This document shows positions 10,791 to 22,691 of a stretch of DNA of 64,000 nucleotides, piece by piece. Source of the DNA: Notamacropus eugenii (Eukaryota > Chordata > Mammalia > Diprotodontia > Macropodidae). The DNA lies in the NCBI RefSeq assembly GCF_028372415.1, contig NC_092872.1:16768479-16832478 (forward strand), read 5' to 3'. The first letter of the stretch is position 1. Every line of letters begins with the position of its first letter. Both the position numbers and the translations under genes were made by a program. The notes below the pieces were generated by a model. That model saw only the letters and a program-made list of their open reading frames with translations, ran no database searches and was not told the DNA's origin.

Positions 10791-10944
10791 ACACATTTCC
10801 TGGTTCTTAGCTATTTGCCTGTATTTGGAACTGCGCAGCTGCTCTTTGTCCAGGGTTTTCTGTCATTGGTGTATTTGTTCATTCTGCTGATCCTCTACCT
10901 ACGTATAGGCTATGTCTCTTTTTGCCCTTTCTGGAAAAATATTC

Positions 10945-11100
10945 CTGTTGTTGTTCTTCAAGTCTGACTCTTTGTGACCCTATTTGAGGTTTTATTGACA
11001 AAGTCACTGGAGTAGTTTATCATTTCCTTCTCCAGCTAATTTTAAAGATGAGGAAACTGAGTCAAAAGGTTAAGTGACTTGACCAGAGGTTGAGCAAGAA
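10945..11100 (-). repeat. MAR1-type marsupial SINE, 3' part
   Basis: The plus strand starts 'gttgttgttcttcaagtc' and 'gactctttgtgacccta', then 'actggagtagtttatcat' and 'ttccttctccagctaat'. This is the reverse of the marsupial SINE tail that also appears in full at 57218-57470 and 60232-60485. It is truncated near 11100 and abuts an L1 copy. Confidence 0.8.
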
Positions 11101-11104
11101 ACTA

Positions 11105-12115
11105 TGGAAAAAGAAATCTGTACAGTAAGATTGTCTGTTAAAGGCCTCATTTCTCAAATATGCAGAGAAATGAATTAAATGTATAAGAATACAATATATT
11201 TCTCAATTGATAAATAGTCAAAGCACATGAACAGTCCATTTTCTGAAGAAAAACCCAAAGTTTTCTATAATAATATGAAAAAGTGCTCCAAATCACTATT
11301 GATTACAGAAATGCAAATTAAAACAACTCTGAGGTATCACCTTATACCTATAAGATTGGCTAATATGACAGAAATGGAGAATGACAAATATTAGAGGAAA
11401 TATGGAAAAATAAGAGTAGTAATGCGCTGTTGTTGGAGTTGTGAATTGTTCTGACTATTCTGAAGAACTATTTGGAACTATGCCCAAAGGGCTATAAAAT
11501 TGTACATCCATTTGACCCAGGAATACCACGGCTAGGATTCTATCAAATGAGATAAATGGAAAAGAATAAAAGACCTATATGTATAAAAATGTTTACAGTA
11601 ACTCTTTCAGTGATGGCAAAGAACTGGAAATTAGGGGAAGCCCATTAATTGGCAAATGACTTAACAAATATGATTTTGATGGAATACTATTTTACTATAA
11701 GAAATTATAAATAGGATACTTTAGAAAAACTTGCACTAACCAAAGTGAGCAGAACCAGGAAAACATTTGTATTTATGGTGATATTTTGTGATGCTCATCT
11801 GTGCAACTATCCTTAGCAATACAATGATCCAAAAAAATTCTGAAGGAAAAGTGCTATCTACCTTCAGAGAAAGAACTGAGAGAGTTTTAATGCAGGTGTA
11901 GAATGCTTTCTAAGCGTTTTTTTCTTTTCTTTTTCAATATGGCTAATATGCAAAGTGCTCCATGGCTTCATATGTATAATATGAATCAAATTGCTTGCCT
12001 CCTCAAGAAAGAGCATGGGAAGGAGGGGCAGTGAAAATTTGGAACTCAAAATTTTAGAAAATAAATGTAAAAAAATTATGTGCATTTGAAAAATATTTAA
12101 CAAAATAAATTAAAA
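11105..12115 (+). mobile_element. L1 LINE 3' end (ORF2 C-terminus and 3' UTR), 5'-truncated
   Basis: Homologous to the L1 copy at 54304-55550. Shared blocks include 'gaaatgcaaattaaaacaac', 'cctataagattggctaatat', 'agtgagcagaaccaggaaaa' and the tail 'ttggaactcaaaattttagaaaat'. Several frameshifts and stops are present, for example 'agaggaaatatgg' where the intact element reads as an ORF. It ends in an A-rich tail near 12115 and is about 1.0 kb long. Its 3' end faces another L1 3' end (12485-13400). Confidence 0.88.
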
Positions 12116-12154
12116 ACTATTGGAGAAAAAAGAATAAAAAATGAAACACCCTCC

Positions 12155-12365
12155 TCAACTAATGGAGAGATAGAAATGAAGAGGACCTTACAGAATATTT
12201 TATCTAAAGATATCATTTTACAGAGTAGTTAAATGAAGCCCAGAATTGGGAAGTAACTGTCATACAATGGATTTAAAATCATCATTTAGTGGCAGAACAA
12301 GGAAAAGAATCCAGGCCTCTAGATACCCCATGTGGAGTTCACACTACTTACCTATCTCAGACATC
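12155..12365 (-). repeat. MIR-type SINE
   Basis: Reverse MIR layout: 'tcattttacagagtagttaa', 'gaagcccagaattgggaag', then 'gtggcagaacaaggaaaag' and 'ccaggcctctag'. Confidence 0.6.
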
Positions 12366-12484
12366 ATTCTATATATTTGATGTTTGTGTGTGTGCATGAT
12401 ACTCATCTCTCTTGGTTCTCCTACATGCCCAACACTCCTCTGTCACTTTTCCTTCTTCATCATTCATATTATACATTTAAAAAA

Positions 12485-13405
12485 ATCATTTAATATTTTA
12501 TCTTTTCCCAATTACATGTCAAAAACAATTTTAGCATTTTTTTTTGAAATTTGAGTTCCAATTTCCCTTTATCCTCCCCCCACAATGAGAAGGTAAGCAA
12601 TTTGAAATAGGTTATACATGTCATGCAAAATCCAATTTCATATAAGTCATTCTGTGAACAAAAACAGGCAATAAATCCATAAAAGAAAAATAAAGAATGT
12701 AAAGAAAAAGTATCTTTGATCTGCATTCACCTTCTACCTTTCTCTGGAGAAGGACAGTGCATTTCATCATAAGTCCTACAAAATTGTCTTGAATCCTTGT
12801 ATTGCTGAGAATAGCTAAGTTTTTCATAGTAGATCATCATATAATTTTGCTGTTACTGTGTAGAACTCCTGGTTCTGCTCATTTCACTTTGCATCAGTTC
12901 CTGTGTTTCCATATTTTTCTGAGAGTTTCCTGCTCATCATTTCTAAAAGCACAATAATATCCCATCACAACCGTATGCAACAAGTTGTTCACCTCTTCCC
13001 CACATTATGGACATCCTCTCAATTTCCAATTCTTTGCCACCACTGAAATAACTGCTATAAAGACATAAGACCTTTTCCTTCTTTTTATTATCTCTTTGGG
13101 ATACAGACTTTGTAACAGCATTGTTTGGTCAAAGGGTATGCGTGGTTTTATAGCTTTTTCAGCATAGTTTCTAATTACTCTCCAGAACTGTTGAATCAGT
13201 AGACAACTTCACCAACATTGCATTAGTCTTTTAATTTTCCCATATCCCCTTCAATATTTGTCACATTATTTTCTGTCACATTAGTCAATCTGATAGATGT
13301 GAGGTCATAGCACAGAGTTGTTTTAATTTGCATCTCTCTCATCAATAGTAATTTAGAACATTTTTATATCACTATAGTTAACATCGATTACCTTGTTTGA
13401 AATCT
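12485..13405 (-). mobile_element. L1 LINE 3' end, minus strand
   Basis: Reading the minus strand from about 13400 down gives the ORF2 C-terminal layout (tct-gtg-ctatgacctcaca, 'ctgattcaacagttctgg', 'ccctttgaccaaacaatg') and then the L1 3' UTR with 'gcaaagtgaaatgagcagaa' and an A-rich end near 12485. It is diverged and non-coding. Two minus frames of 68-78 codons in the 3' UTR are incidental. Confidence 0.85.
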
Positions 13406-13439
13406 GCCTATTTTCTATAACAGAACTTCTAAATTATCA

Positions 13440-13525
13440 TTCAACCAATCAATCGATAAACATTTAATAATTGTCTACTATGTTCCAAGCACTATTCTAA
13501 ATATTGGAATGCATGTTCTCAGGAC
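13440..13525 (+). repeat. Dispersed repeat family B, fragment
   Basis: The signature 'aatcgataaacatttaataa', then 'ctactatgttccaagcact', is shared with copies at 32325, 37360, 39340, 50660 and 55770. Confidence 0.6.
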
Positions 13526-14405
13526 TCTGTCCTGGTCTCTCTTCTGTCTCCACACTCTCATTTCATGACTGATGATTTCCATCAGGCTAATTGTCATTTC
13601 AGTGTAGATGATGTGTAGATCTGTGTAGATAGCCCGAGTATCTCTCTTGAGTTTCAGTACCTCAGTAACAATTGCCTATTGGTAATTTCAAATTGGGTGT
13701 TGGAGACCTCTAAAGCTTAACATGTATAAAATTGAATTAATTATCTTTGAATCCTATCCATTTTCCAAATTTCTCTATTTCTTTTGAAGGCTTCACCAGG
13801 TACTTCCAGTCTTCCAGTTTTATAATCTCAAAATAAACCTTGATTTCTTATCCCACATATGCAATAATTGGCCAGATCTTGCTATTTTTACTTCCATAAC
13901 TTCTCTCTCCTCCATCCCCTCTTCTACTCTCATAGCCACTGCCTTATTTCAGTATTCATTAATTTTGCCTACCATTGCCACAGCTTCCTATAAGAAGAGA
14001 TTCTTTGCCTTATAGTTATTATTATCCTTGTCTCAAATCTGTCACTACCCCAGATATCTTTCAAAATGATTTCTATTGAACAAAGGCCTGGCCAAGTCAC
14101 TTTCCTACTCAGTAAAATCCTGTGGTTCTATATTGCCTCTAAAATCAATATAAACTCATTATTTTTAGCTTTTAAAATAACTCATAATATAGCACCAATC
14201 TATCTTCCCAGGCTCATTGGACTTTATTCCCTTTCTTTTACTTGGAGGTAGCAAAACTGCCTTTTTCTCTTTCTCACACATGATGCTCTATCTCTAATTT
14301 CCGTACTTTTGTATTGAGTGTTCTTCATAGCTGGCATGAAATACATCCTCATCTTCACCTCACATAATTCCTTCTTCTTTCAAGATACAATTCAAGCATC
14401 ATCTT
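13526..14405 (+). repeat. L2 LINE, decayed
   Basis: The layout follows the L2 ORF2 end: 'ggacactctgtcctggtc'-like start, 'ctgtggttctatattgcctc' with 'aaatcaatataaactc', 'ggcctggccaagtcact', 'atagcaccaatctatct' and 'gatacaattcaagcatcatc'. These correspond to the L2 blocks for 'tcaaaacctccaatggctcc' and 'caggataaaatccaaactcc'. A 61-codon frame at 14066-14251 is a remnant within it. Confidence 0.7.
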
Positions 14406-14590
14406 CTACATTAGGGCTTCTTGAACTTTGTGTGTGTGTGTGGGGGGGTGTTGTGTCCTTTTCACAATCTAGCAAAGATTGAGCAGAAAATCGTTAAATA
14501 AAACATGTAGCATTATGAAAGAAACAAGTTACATTGAAATATAGTTATAAAGTATTTTTTGAAAGTTCATGGGCCAAGAGCTTGAACCTC
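14406..14590 (+). repeat. hAT-like DNA transposon fragment, tentative
   Basis: Begins 'tagggcttcttgaactttg', then a (TG)n/G-rich run, and has 'cgttaaataaaacatgtag' followed by 'gttcatgggcc'. This resembles mammalian nonautonomous hAT copies with 'cttgaaccctggggtcca' ends. I could not delimit terminal inverted repeats. Confidence 0.35.
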
Positions 14591-15405
14591 TGGGAAACAA
14601 GATGGAGGAGTAAGGAGTGAATCACTGTAGCTCTCCAATATGCACCTCTAAACAACCATAAAGCAATACCCCTAAACAAATCTTGGAACAGCACAACCAG
14701 CAAAAGATAGGGTGAAACAATCCTTTAGCCCAAGAAACTTGAAAGATTAGCAAGAAAGCTCTATTTCACTCAGGTTAAAATGGGGAGCACAGTCCAGGAC
14801 AGGAAGTGTCCCAGCAAGTCAGCAGCAATCCTCATCTCAGCAAACTTGCATTAGATCCTGAGCAGGCCAAAGCCAGCACCAGAACCCCCCATGTGCTTTA
14901 GCTTAGTCAGGAGAACCATCAGACTCCAGATCCAAGGTCTGTTATGCCTGGGGCAAACAGGCACCCTCCAGGGGTCAGACCTCCAAATCCTTCAGCAAAA
15001 CCCCAGGTAAACAGATTGGTACCAATCCTACAAGTGCCTAAGCAAACAACAATTGCCACTGAAGCCTTCATCGTACTTTAGCAAATCCAAAGGACTCACA
15101 AAGGAAAATGCTATCCATATCCAGATAAATTCTGGATGCACATGGACTCTGAATGCAGATCCAATGTAAGATCCACTTCAATCTTTTTTGTTTTTTTTTC
15201 TTTTGATCTGTTTCTTCTTTCACAACTGTGCCTAATAAGGAAATACATTTTACATGATAACATAGGCATGATTTATATTAAATTGCCTATGATTTTAGCA
15301 AGAGGAAGGAAAGAGGGAGAAAACTTTGGGACTCAAAATCTTGTAAAAATGAATGCCAAAAATTGTCATTACATGTAATTGGGAAAAATAAAAGAAAAGA
15401 TAATG
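14591..15405 (+). mobile_element. Short L1 derivative: 5' UTR joined to 3' UTR
   Basis: The start 'tgggaaacaagatggaggag' (14591) is the diverged L1 5' end. It is followed by about 480 bp of L1 5' UTR-like sequence ('cagtccaggacaggaagtg', 'gcagcaatcctcatctcagc'). From about 15095 the text switches to the L1 3' end: 'gaaaatgctatccatatcca', the T-rich block at 15180-15225, 'gggactcaaaatcttgtaaa' and an A-rich tail. ORF1 and ORF2 are absent. The whole copy is only about 815 bp. An 80-codon frame at 15136-15378 lies in the 3' UTR and is not a gene. I did not find a convincing target-site duplication. Confidence 0.65.
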
Positions 15406-15639
15406 TTAAATAAAGTCAGTGGATCCCATCAGTAATTGCCCATAAGTTATCATATTTACAGTAAAAAATACTTAAAGAATTCAAGTTTCCATGATTTCGT
15501 TGATGAGATGCCACTCTCACACTTCATGAATTCCTATGACCCTCACAATTTATTAGTTAGCGACCAGTTATGTACTGATAATGTTCTTTGAAATGAACTC
15601 AGCCATCTCTCAGGTGAAGGGAAGCAAGGTTCACACTGT

Positions 15640-15845
15640 GTGCCTTTGCTCCTTTCAACTATCTTGTCAGATAGGTTGTCTGTGTTTTGTAATTCCTGTT
15701 TTGCAAATAAGCACTGTAGCTGATTCAGTTACTTGGGTTAGGACATGAAATGATTTTATTATTATTAATTTTCAATAGAGACTTCAACTCCAGCTCTTAT
15801 GACTAAAAGTAGTATCCTTTTCACTCTAATTATGCTGTTTGGGTG
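15640..15845 (-). repeat. MIR-type SINE
   Basis: Weak reverse MIR layout around 'attcctgttttgcaaataag', 'agttacttgggttaggac' and 'gacttcaactccagctctt'. Confidence 0.5.
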
Positions 15846-15959
15846 ATATTAATAACCAGGACTCTGATGATGAAATAGTTCTATAAATGTAATTCAAGTA
15901 AGGGTAACTGAAAACTCTCTGGAATATATGTTTTTAAAACTTACGAATATATTTGCAAA

Positions 15960-16930
15960 CTTCTGTACTTTGGTTCAGCCCTATTTGTCTTCATTTTGTG
16001 TATCTTCTTATATTTGAATACTTCACATTTGTTTTGTCTTCCAAAAATGTTTCACTATGTTAATGTCACCATTTATTCAACCATTCTCCAGTAATTACAT
16101 ACCAGTTATTTCCCTCTTTAAAACAGTGTTGCTTTGAATATTTCAATACAGACTGGTCCAGATTAATTACAAGAAAATTAATGTATTTTTAAAAAATATT
16201 CTCTTCATATCCATGTTCTTTTTTAGTGTCATATAGAAATGATGGCTTGTCCCTTTAATTTTGTATTCTATTTTTAGACTCAATTAATGTTTTGATTAAT
16301 TTTTAGATGGCTGATTATCTTGAATTTTGTCAGTAAACAATCATATTATTGACACAATATATTTTAGCTTTATTTTTAATCATGTTTAAACCTATAATTT
16401 ATTTTTCTTGTCTTTCTAATATTGCTAACATTTTGGCAGTGTCAAAAAGTCATGGACAGAATGAGTATGCTTATTTCATAGATTTTTTTTTTTTGTTGCT
16501 GTTTAAGGAAAGGAGAGGGAAATCAACGTTTCTCTATTATATAGAAAAGAAGTCCATAGTTTTAAGTAAATCTGTTTTTGTATGGCCAAAAGAAAAATTC
16601 ACTCCCAATCATGCTTTTTCTAATATTCTTCACATAAAAGCTTTCTTGTTTTAATTTAGTAAAAGGGCTTTTCTAAGTCTACTGATATGTAAATCCTTTT
16701 TATCATTAATAAATGATACAGGCTATTTTACTAATAGTGAACTCTTCATGAATTCTTTCATAATACTGGCTTGATTATAATGGAGGTTTTCTTGTAATTC
16801 TGTATTATATTTGCTAGAATAATTTAGCATTTTTGCATCTGTATTCTTTAGTCACATTGATTATCCTTTCTGTGCCTTATCCTTACATGGTTTGGATATC
16901 AAGGCTGTTTGTAGCATAGAATCAGACTGA
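15960..16930 (-). pseudogene. L1 ORF2 reverse-transcriptase remnant (distal part)
   Basis: In minus-strand translation around 16600-16900 pieces such as 'NTDAKMLNYSSKYNTELQ', 'ENLHYNQASIMKEF' and 'PVSFINDKKDLHI' align in order with the L1 reverse-transcriptase region that follows the fingers domain. Stops and frameshifts are frequent. The part below 16150 is less certain. A 101-codon plus-strand frame at 16349-16654 is a shadow. Confidence 0.6.
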
Positions 16931-16939
16931 GTTCCATCT

Positions 16940-17130
16940 TCTTTTTCTTTTAGTCTCTGCCTCCTTAGGTCTTTCTCTGTCTTTGCCTTTTAGTCTGTTT
17001 TGCTTCATTTCTCTGTCTCTGTATATGTTGCCTTTCTGTTTCTGTCTCTATCTTTCTCTTTCTCTGTTTCTCTGTCTCCATCTCTTTCTTTGTCTTTGTC
17101 TGTCTCTCTATCTGTTTCTCTTTTTAGAAG
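16940..17130. repeat. CT-rich low-complexity tract
   Basis: Irregular TCTG/TCTC/TTTC units inside the L1 remnant. Confidence 0.85.
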
Positions 17131-17144
17131 TTTGCGTGATATAG

Positions 17145-17335
17145 CTTGAAGGTAGAATCATTTGACTTATAATCTTTTCTCAGTTATTTCCTAGCTCTTG
17201 GACCTTGGATAAGTGACTTATATGTTAAGGGAAGATAATAGCACCTATATCCCACTGTTATTGTGAAGATCAGATAAAATAATATATTTTAAATCCTTTG
17301 GAAATCAAAAGTACCATAGAAATGCTAATTATTAG
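17145..17335 (+). repeat. MIR-type SINE nested in L1 remnant
   Basis: 'cagttatttcctagctcttg', 'gaccttggataagtgactta' and 'cactgttattgtgaagatc' follow the order of a MIR core and tail. Confidence 0.65.
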
Positions 17336-17429
17336 TGACATAAGGAATAATACTTAAAAGTATGTTTTTTAAATATTTAACAAAGTTCACATGTAAATCA
17401 ATCTGACACAAGTTTTTTTTTCCCATATC

Positions 17430-18520
17430 TTCTCTCATTTCAGCACATGTGTGACCCATTCAATTTAATTTTCTAAAGTTGCTGACTTTTATTTGATCAC
17501 TTTAAATAATTTGTGGATATTTATTCATTTACATGTTATTACAAATTTTGTTGGCATTTGTCTATGTCTAATGTATTTTGATGAATACATTTCTTGTTTA
17601 TTGTGATTTCGTTTTTTTCCTCTTGCTAATTTGGGTTTCTGCCTTAAAAATACATTTGCAAAAAGTTTTTCAGTTTCATTAGTATTTTTTAAAAAGTTCT
17701 TTGTTTCATTAACCTGTTACTTTATTTTCAGTTATGTTTATTTTACTTCTGATAATTTCCTCTTTTCTGCATGTTTTGGATTTGGTTTTCTAATTCTTTA
17801 ACTTAAAAAACCTCTCCCAAAGCTCATTTTAAATCTCTTAATTTTCTCTTTCATATCTAAAAATGTTTAGGACTATAAATTCGTCTCAATTCTGCTCTTT
17901 AAGCATACAATAAATTTTGATATTTTTGTGTTGCTACTGAAATTATCTTTAATAATTTTTACTATTTCTAAAATGCTCTTAGCTACAGAAAATAATTTTG
18001 TAATCTATATTAAAAATAATCTTATAATTTGTTTCATTTTGTGAAATACTTATTGATTACTACTGTTATAGTATTGTGATCTATAAAGGAAAGTTTAAGA
18101 TTTATTTCTTTCTGAATTTTGTAAGTCCTATATCCCCTATGGAATGATCATTTTCTAGAGACACAATAAATGTTTAAAATATGTAAAGTGCTACAAACTT
18201 TTGCATTTAATAATTTCCACTGATATATCAAACATGAAAGTTTTTCATTATTCTTTTAAGATACTTTATTTCTTTCTTTGTTTTTCTATATGTATTGTCA
18301 AGTTTTATTAGAGGATTATGTAATTTTTGCAACATTATTGCCCCTTTTAACATTTTGCCTATTTTTTTAAAGTTTCTACTGTTTACTGGTATACTGTTTT
18401 CAAAATCTTGCTATCTGTTCCAAATAGTAGTTTTGCTTGAGATTAACCTCTCTACTTTTCTCCATCTTCCTTTGTGATATGTCTTTCAATGATTGAGTTT
18501 ATAAGTTGTGTTCTTCTTGT
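17430..18520 (-). pseudogene. L1 ORF2 remnant (region before the RT fingers)
   Basis: The minus strand contains the L1 ORF2 segment between endonuclease and reverse transcriptase. The text near 17880 ('gactataaattcgtctca') corresponds to the conserved 'RGKFIALNA'-type block, and 17690-17720 to the 'INE...FFEKINK' block. Order relative to 15960-16930 agrees with one interrupted ORF2 in minus orientation. Confidence 0.6.
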
Positions 18521-19100
18521 GTGGCACAAAGTGAGTACTTAAGTATTGGTTAATTCGAATTGCTGAATCGATATCAAACATGAATATCTCTCTCATTAAG
18601 GAATTGTTGGATTCAGCCTAGAATTGATTTGAAAAATATGAAAAAATATGATGGCATGATTTGTCATAGACATTTAAAGTACATTTTAAAAAATTCCCTT
18701 TAAAGGGACATTTATTTTAAGTAATTGGTCTCATATATTACTACACAAAAAGTTGAGAACCATTGTGATCCCTAAGATCTCTCACATTATTTATTCTTCT
18801 GTGAATCTAAGAATCTGAGTTATAAAAGGAAGAAATCAACTCAGGCCTACACAATAGGGGAAAGCTTCATAAAGGAGAGATGAGTTTTGATTCTGGAAGA
18901 TAGGGTGAGAAGAAAGTTATTCCATGTCATAGGAACAGCATGAATGTGAAGGCTGGAATGAATCATGTAAACATAAATGCTGTTTTTTTTTTCCTTTTTC
19001 CTCCTTTACACTCAGTGCACACAATCATACCCCATATGTCCAAGGTTATGATTGCACTTTCAGAATAGCAAAAACTAATGCATTCAGTAGAAATGAAGCC
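18521..19100. other. Mostly unrecognised; possible family-B 3' part
   Basis: At 18845-18965 'aggggaaagcttcataaagg' followed by 'gaacagcatgaatgtgaagg' resembles the distal part of a widespread mammalian repeat. I could not place it further. Confidence 0.35.
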
Positions 19101-19109
19101 TAATGGAAT

Positions 19110-19375
19110 ATGTGTGTGTACATGCACATACACACTTAAGTGCGCATGTATTCATGTATGTATATATGTCTATAAACACATACCTATATGTATATATACA
19201 TATACATGCAAACACATATATACACATACATACATATATATAGACGCATATACATACACCATGAGGTATAGAGGTAGATGTGTATATATATATATGTATG
19301 TGTATCTATATATATATGTGTGTATACATGTGCACATATGTGGGCATACATACACATATATATTATATATATGAT
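19110..19375. repeat. TATG/TACA cryptic microsatellite
   Basis: Interleaved TATA, CATA and TGTG units. Overlapping open frames on both strands are rich in Y, I, C and H and are microsatellite translations. Confidence 0.9.
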
Positions 19376-19619
19376 TTTGTTAATTTCTATCCATTTATAT
19401 CTCAAGTATTTTTAACCTTTTATTTATACGTATATGTAGCAAACTCCTTTGTGGGTCTGATGAAGCCTATAGACTCCTTCTTTAGATATTTTAAAATAAA
19501 TAAAATACATGCAATCCGTAGAATTATAAAGAAAACCAACTACATTTAAATATCTTCATGTTTGTGTCTTTGCAATATATTTATGGAGAGAGACAGACAC
19601 AGAGAGAGCGTTTTCACAG

Positions 19620-20400
19620 AACATCTACTTCATTTTTAACATTTTTTTTACTTTTGAGTTCCATATTCTCTTTCTTCCCCATTCATTCAGAAATCAAGAA
19701 ATATCATATCAAGTATGCATGTGGAACCATGAAAAAAACATATTTCCATATTAGCTTTGTTGCAAAAAAAAAAGTGAAAAAATATTATGCTTCTCTCTGT
19801 ACTCAGATCCCATCAGTCCTCTCCCTAGAGGTGGATAGCACTTTTCTTCCCAAGTCCTTTGGAACTGTCTTGGATCATTGTATTAATCAGAATAGTTAAG
19901 CTGTTCACAGTTGATCATTGTACAGTATTGCTGTTATTGTATACAATGTTTTTCTGGTTCTCTTCACTTCACTTTAATATAGTTCATTTGTCTTACCGAT
20001 TTTTCTGAAACTATCCTTCTCTTCATTTCTTCCAGCACTACAGTATTCCATCACTATCACATACTAAATTTGTTTAGCCATTCCTCAATTGATGAGCATC
20101 CCTTCAATTTCCAATTCTTTGCAACCACAAAAAGAAAATAGACCAGTACACACAGTACACAACTCCATCCGTTGTACATTAGTGTCCCCCTTTTCCTCAT
20201 TCCCTCCATATTTATCATTTTCCTTTTCTTTCCTTTCTAGGAGTAACATGGTACTTTAGAGTAGCTTTAATTTGCGTTTTGCTAACCAATAGCAGTTTAG
20301 AACAATTTTCCCCATATGACTATAGATAACTTTTAGTTTTTATTCAGAAAGCTGTTCATTCATATCCTTTGATATATGTCAATTGGGGAAATGACATATT
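19620..20400 (-). mobile_element. L1 3' end, minus strand, with ORF2 C-terminal remnant
   Basis: On the minus strand the text contains 'ggaaattgaagggatgctc' followed by 'caattgaggaatggctaaac', which is the L1 ORF2 'WKLKGCPSI(G/E)EWLNK' block. It then runs into an L1 3' UTR that ends near 19620. A low-complexity AC stretch at 20130-20170 interrupts it. It abuts the ORF1-containing copy at 20420-22318 in the same orientation. Confidence 0.7.
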
Positions 20401-20419
20401 TTAAGAATTTGATTCAGTT

Positions 20420-22318
20420 CCCTTTTTATATTTCTCTGGAATATTGTATTTGAATGTCAAATTTTCTCTTCAGTTCTGGTCTTTTCATTGGGAATACTTA
20501 AAAGTCCTTAATTTCATTTATTCTTGATTGTAACTTTAACTCCTTTCCCTCCCAGAATAGTATATTCTAAGTCCTCTGTTCATATTATGTGGAAGCTGTC
20601 AAATTTTGTGAAATCCTGAGAATGGCTGTTTGACATTTGAATTATTTCTTTCTGGCTGGTTGCAATATTTTCTCCTTCATCTGGGAATTCCAAAATTTGA
20701 CTTTAATATTCTTGAGAGTTTTAAAACTCTGGGAATCTCTTTCAGGAGGTGATTGGCAAGTTCTTTCCATTTCTATTTTAACCTGTTTCCAGGATATCAG
20801 GACATTTTTTCTTGATCATTTCCTGAAAGGTGGTGTAATTTTTTTTTCCTTTTGTCATGGCTTTCAGGTCATCCAATGATTCTTAAAATATCTTTCCTCA
20901 ACCTCTTTTCTAGATCAATTGCTTTCCTGTTGAGACATTTCATATTATCTTCTTTTTTATTTGAAAAAAATTGTTTCTCTGTTTCTTGATATCTCAGGAG
21001 TCATTAACATTCATTTCATGAATTCTAATTTTTCAAGGAATTATTGTCTTTTGTGAACCTTTGTTTCTTTTTTTCCCATTTGACCAACGTTGTTTTTTAA
21101 GGAGTTCTCTTCACTATTTTTGTTTCTCTTTTACTAACCCATTGACTCCTTAGGTAATTTTCTTCCATTACATTTCTTTCCCCAGTATTTTCTCTACTTC
21201 TTTTATTTACTTCTTAAGCAATTTAAAGTACTTCTAGGAATTCTTTCTGGGCTTATGTCCAATTCAGATCTTTCCTTTAATGCTTTGCTTATAGCTGTTT
21301 TGACATCGTTGTTTCCTGAGTTTGTCTTGCTATTCCCTGTCACTATATTAGCTTTTAATGGTCAGATTCTTTTTGTGGCTGTTTTTTCTTCATTTTTCCT
21401 ATTTCTTGACGTTCAACTTTACATTAAAGTTGTTCTCTAACTGCAGATGGAAGGGCACTGTCCCAAGCTTTAGGTTTCTGGTATTGCTGTTTTCAGAACA
21501 AGTTCTTGGGGTTTTTATGTTTTTATATGCTTCGAATGTTGCCTGATCTAAGCAGAGGTGTGGCCATTCTTTTCCTGGTCTGTGCTCAGGTATTTACCAA
21601 GAAAGGGACCTTGCTTTCCTCCAGTTGCAATTACTTGTGCTCTTCTTGGCCTTGGAATTGTCACAAAGTTACCTGCTCTCCTTCAGCCGTATATGCTAGT
21701 GCTATTTTTTGGTTTAGAACTAAGACTAGCATCACTTTTTCCTTGTAAGAGAGCATAAGCTTTCCTCTATGCCCTTGAACTATGACCTGAGCCCCTGATC
21801 TCCTGTGGTTGTAGGCACCACTGATTTTCTTTGCCTTAAAATTGTAAACAGGGTCCCTGTTCCTTATAGACTGAACATACTAGTGTTCCTCTTTACCTTG
21901 GAACTGTTTATGGGAAATGAAAAAGAGTTTTTCACCCAGGGGCAGCAAAACATCTCCTGTAATCTCTTTCTGTCCCATTTTGCAACCCCCTTAATATCTC
22001 TGGGCTGAGACTTGCTTAAATTACTTCTCCTACTGTCACAGTTGCCTTCAAAACCCCCTGCTGGTTATCCTACTTGGTGCAGTGTAGTCCAGGCTGGCCC
22101 CTATGCCTGTGTCATAGAACTTTTTTGCTGACCTCTCAAGTTGTCTTAGGCTGGAAAAATGTCTTACCCTGGTCTTTTGTTTTATCTGCCACTCCAGAAT
22201 TCAATTTAAGGTGTTATTTTAACGTTTTTGGAGGGGCATTTTGGGAGAGTTGCTGAGCAAGTGAGAGCAACTGAGTTGCTGCCTCTTCTCCGTAGTCTTG
22301 GATCTGCCTCCCCTGGGG
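20420..22318 (-). mobile_element. Old HAL1/L1 5' half: 5' UTR plus ORF1 remnant
   Basis: 20440-21150 matches the ORF1 of the HAL1 copy at 6310-7395 block by block: 'gtcaaattttctcttcagtt', 'ggttgcaatattttctcc', 'ctggctt(t)caggt' and 'gagacatttcatattatctt'. Many indels and stops are present. 21480-22318 is the 5' UTR, and the 5' end at about 22318 reads CCAGGGGAGGCAGATCCAAG on the minus strand. This is a decayed form of the GGGGCGGAGCCAAGATGG start. Plus-strand frames of 60-80 codons are shadows. Confidence 0.72.
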
Positions 22319-22690
22319 TATATTTTGAACTCTTAATATTATAGGGAAATATCTCATTCCACTTCTCAACTTCCATTTTTATATGTGGATGTTCTTCTAA
22401 AAACAGTTCCTTTCCTCATTCCTGGAATCATATATCCTCATTCCTTTATGCTACTATTTTTTCTATAAAATAGAAGTTGTTACAAGCACTACAAAGTAAC
22501 AAAGAATCGTATCTCGAGTTTTTCTTAGCTCACAAAAGCACTGACCAACCAGGACAGAATCATGTAGGTACAAGCACTTGGAAGATAATTCTGATAATGC
22601 ATTGTTCCTTTTCCATGGGAAGTTTCCAGAAACTCCTAGAAACTCTGAGACATCTGATCATTTCAGAATACGTTTCTGCTACTCCCCCCA
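22319..22690. other. No recognised feature
   Basis: A 74-codon plus-strand frame lies at 22477-22701. Its composition and lack of recognisable motifs give no reason to call it a gene. Confidence 0.4.
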
Positions 22691-22691
22691 A

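Noticed and set aside
16349-16654. 101-codon plus-strand frame
   Set aside because: Lies antisense to an L1 ORF2 remnant; AT-rich shadow.
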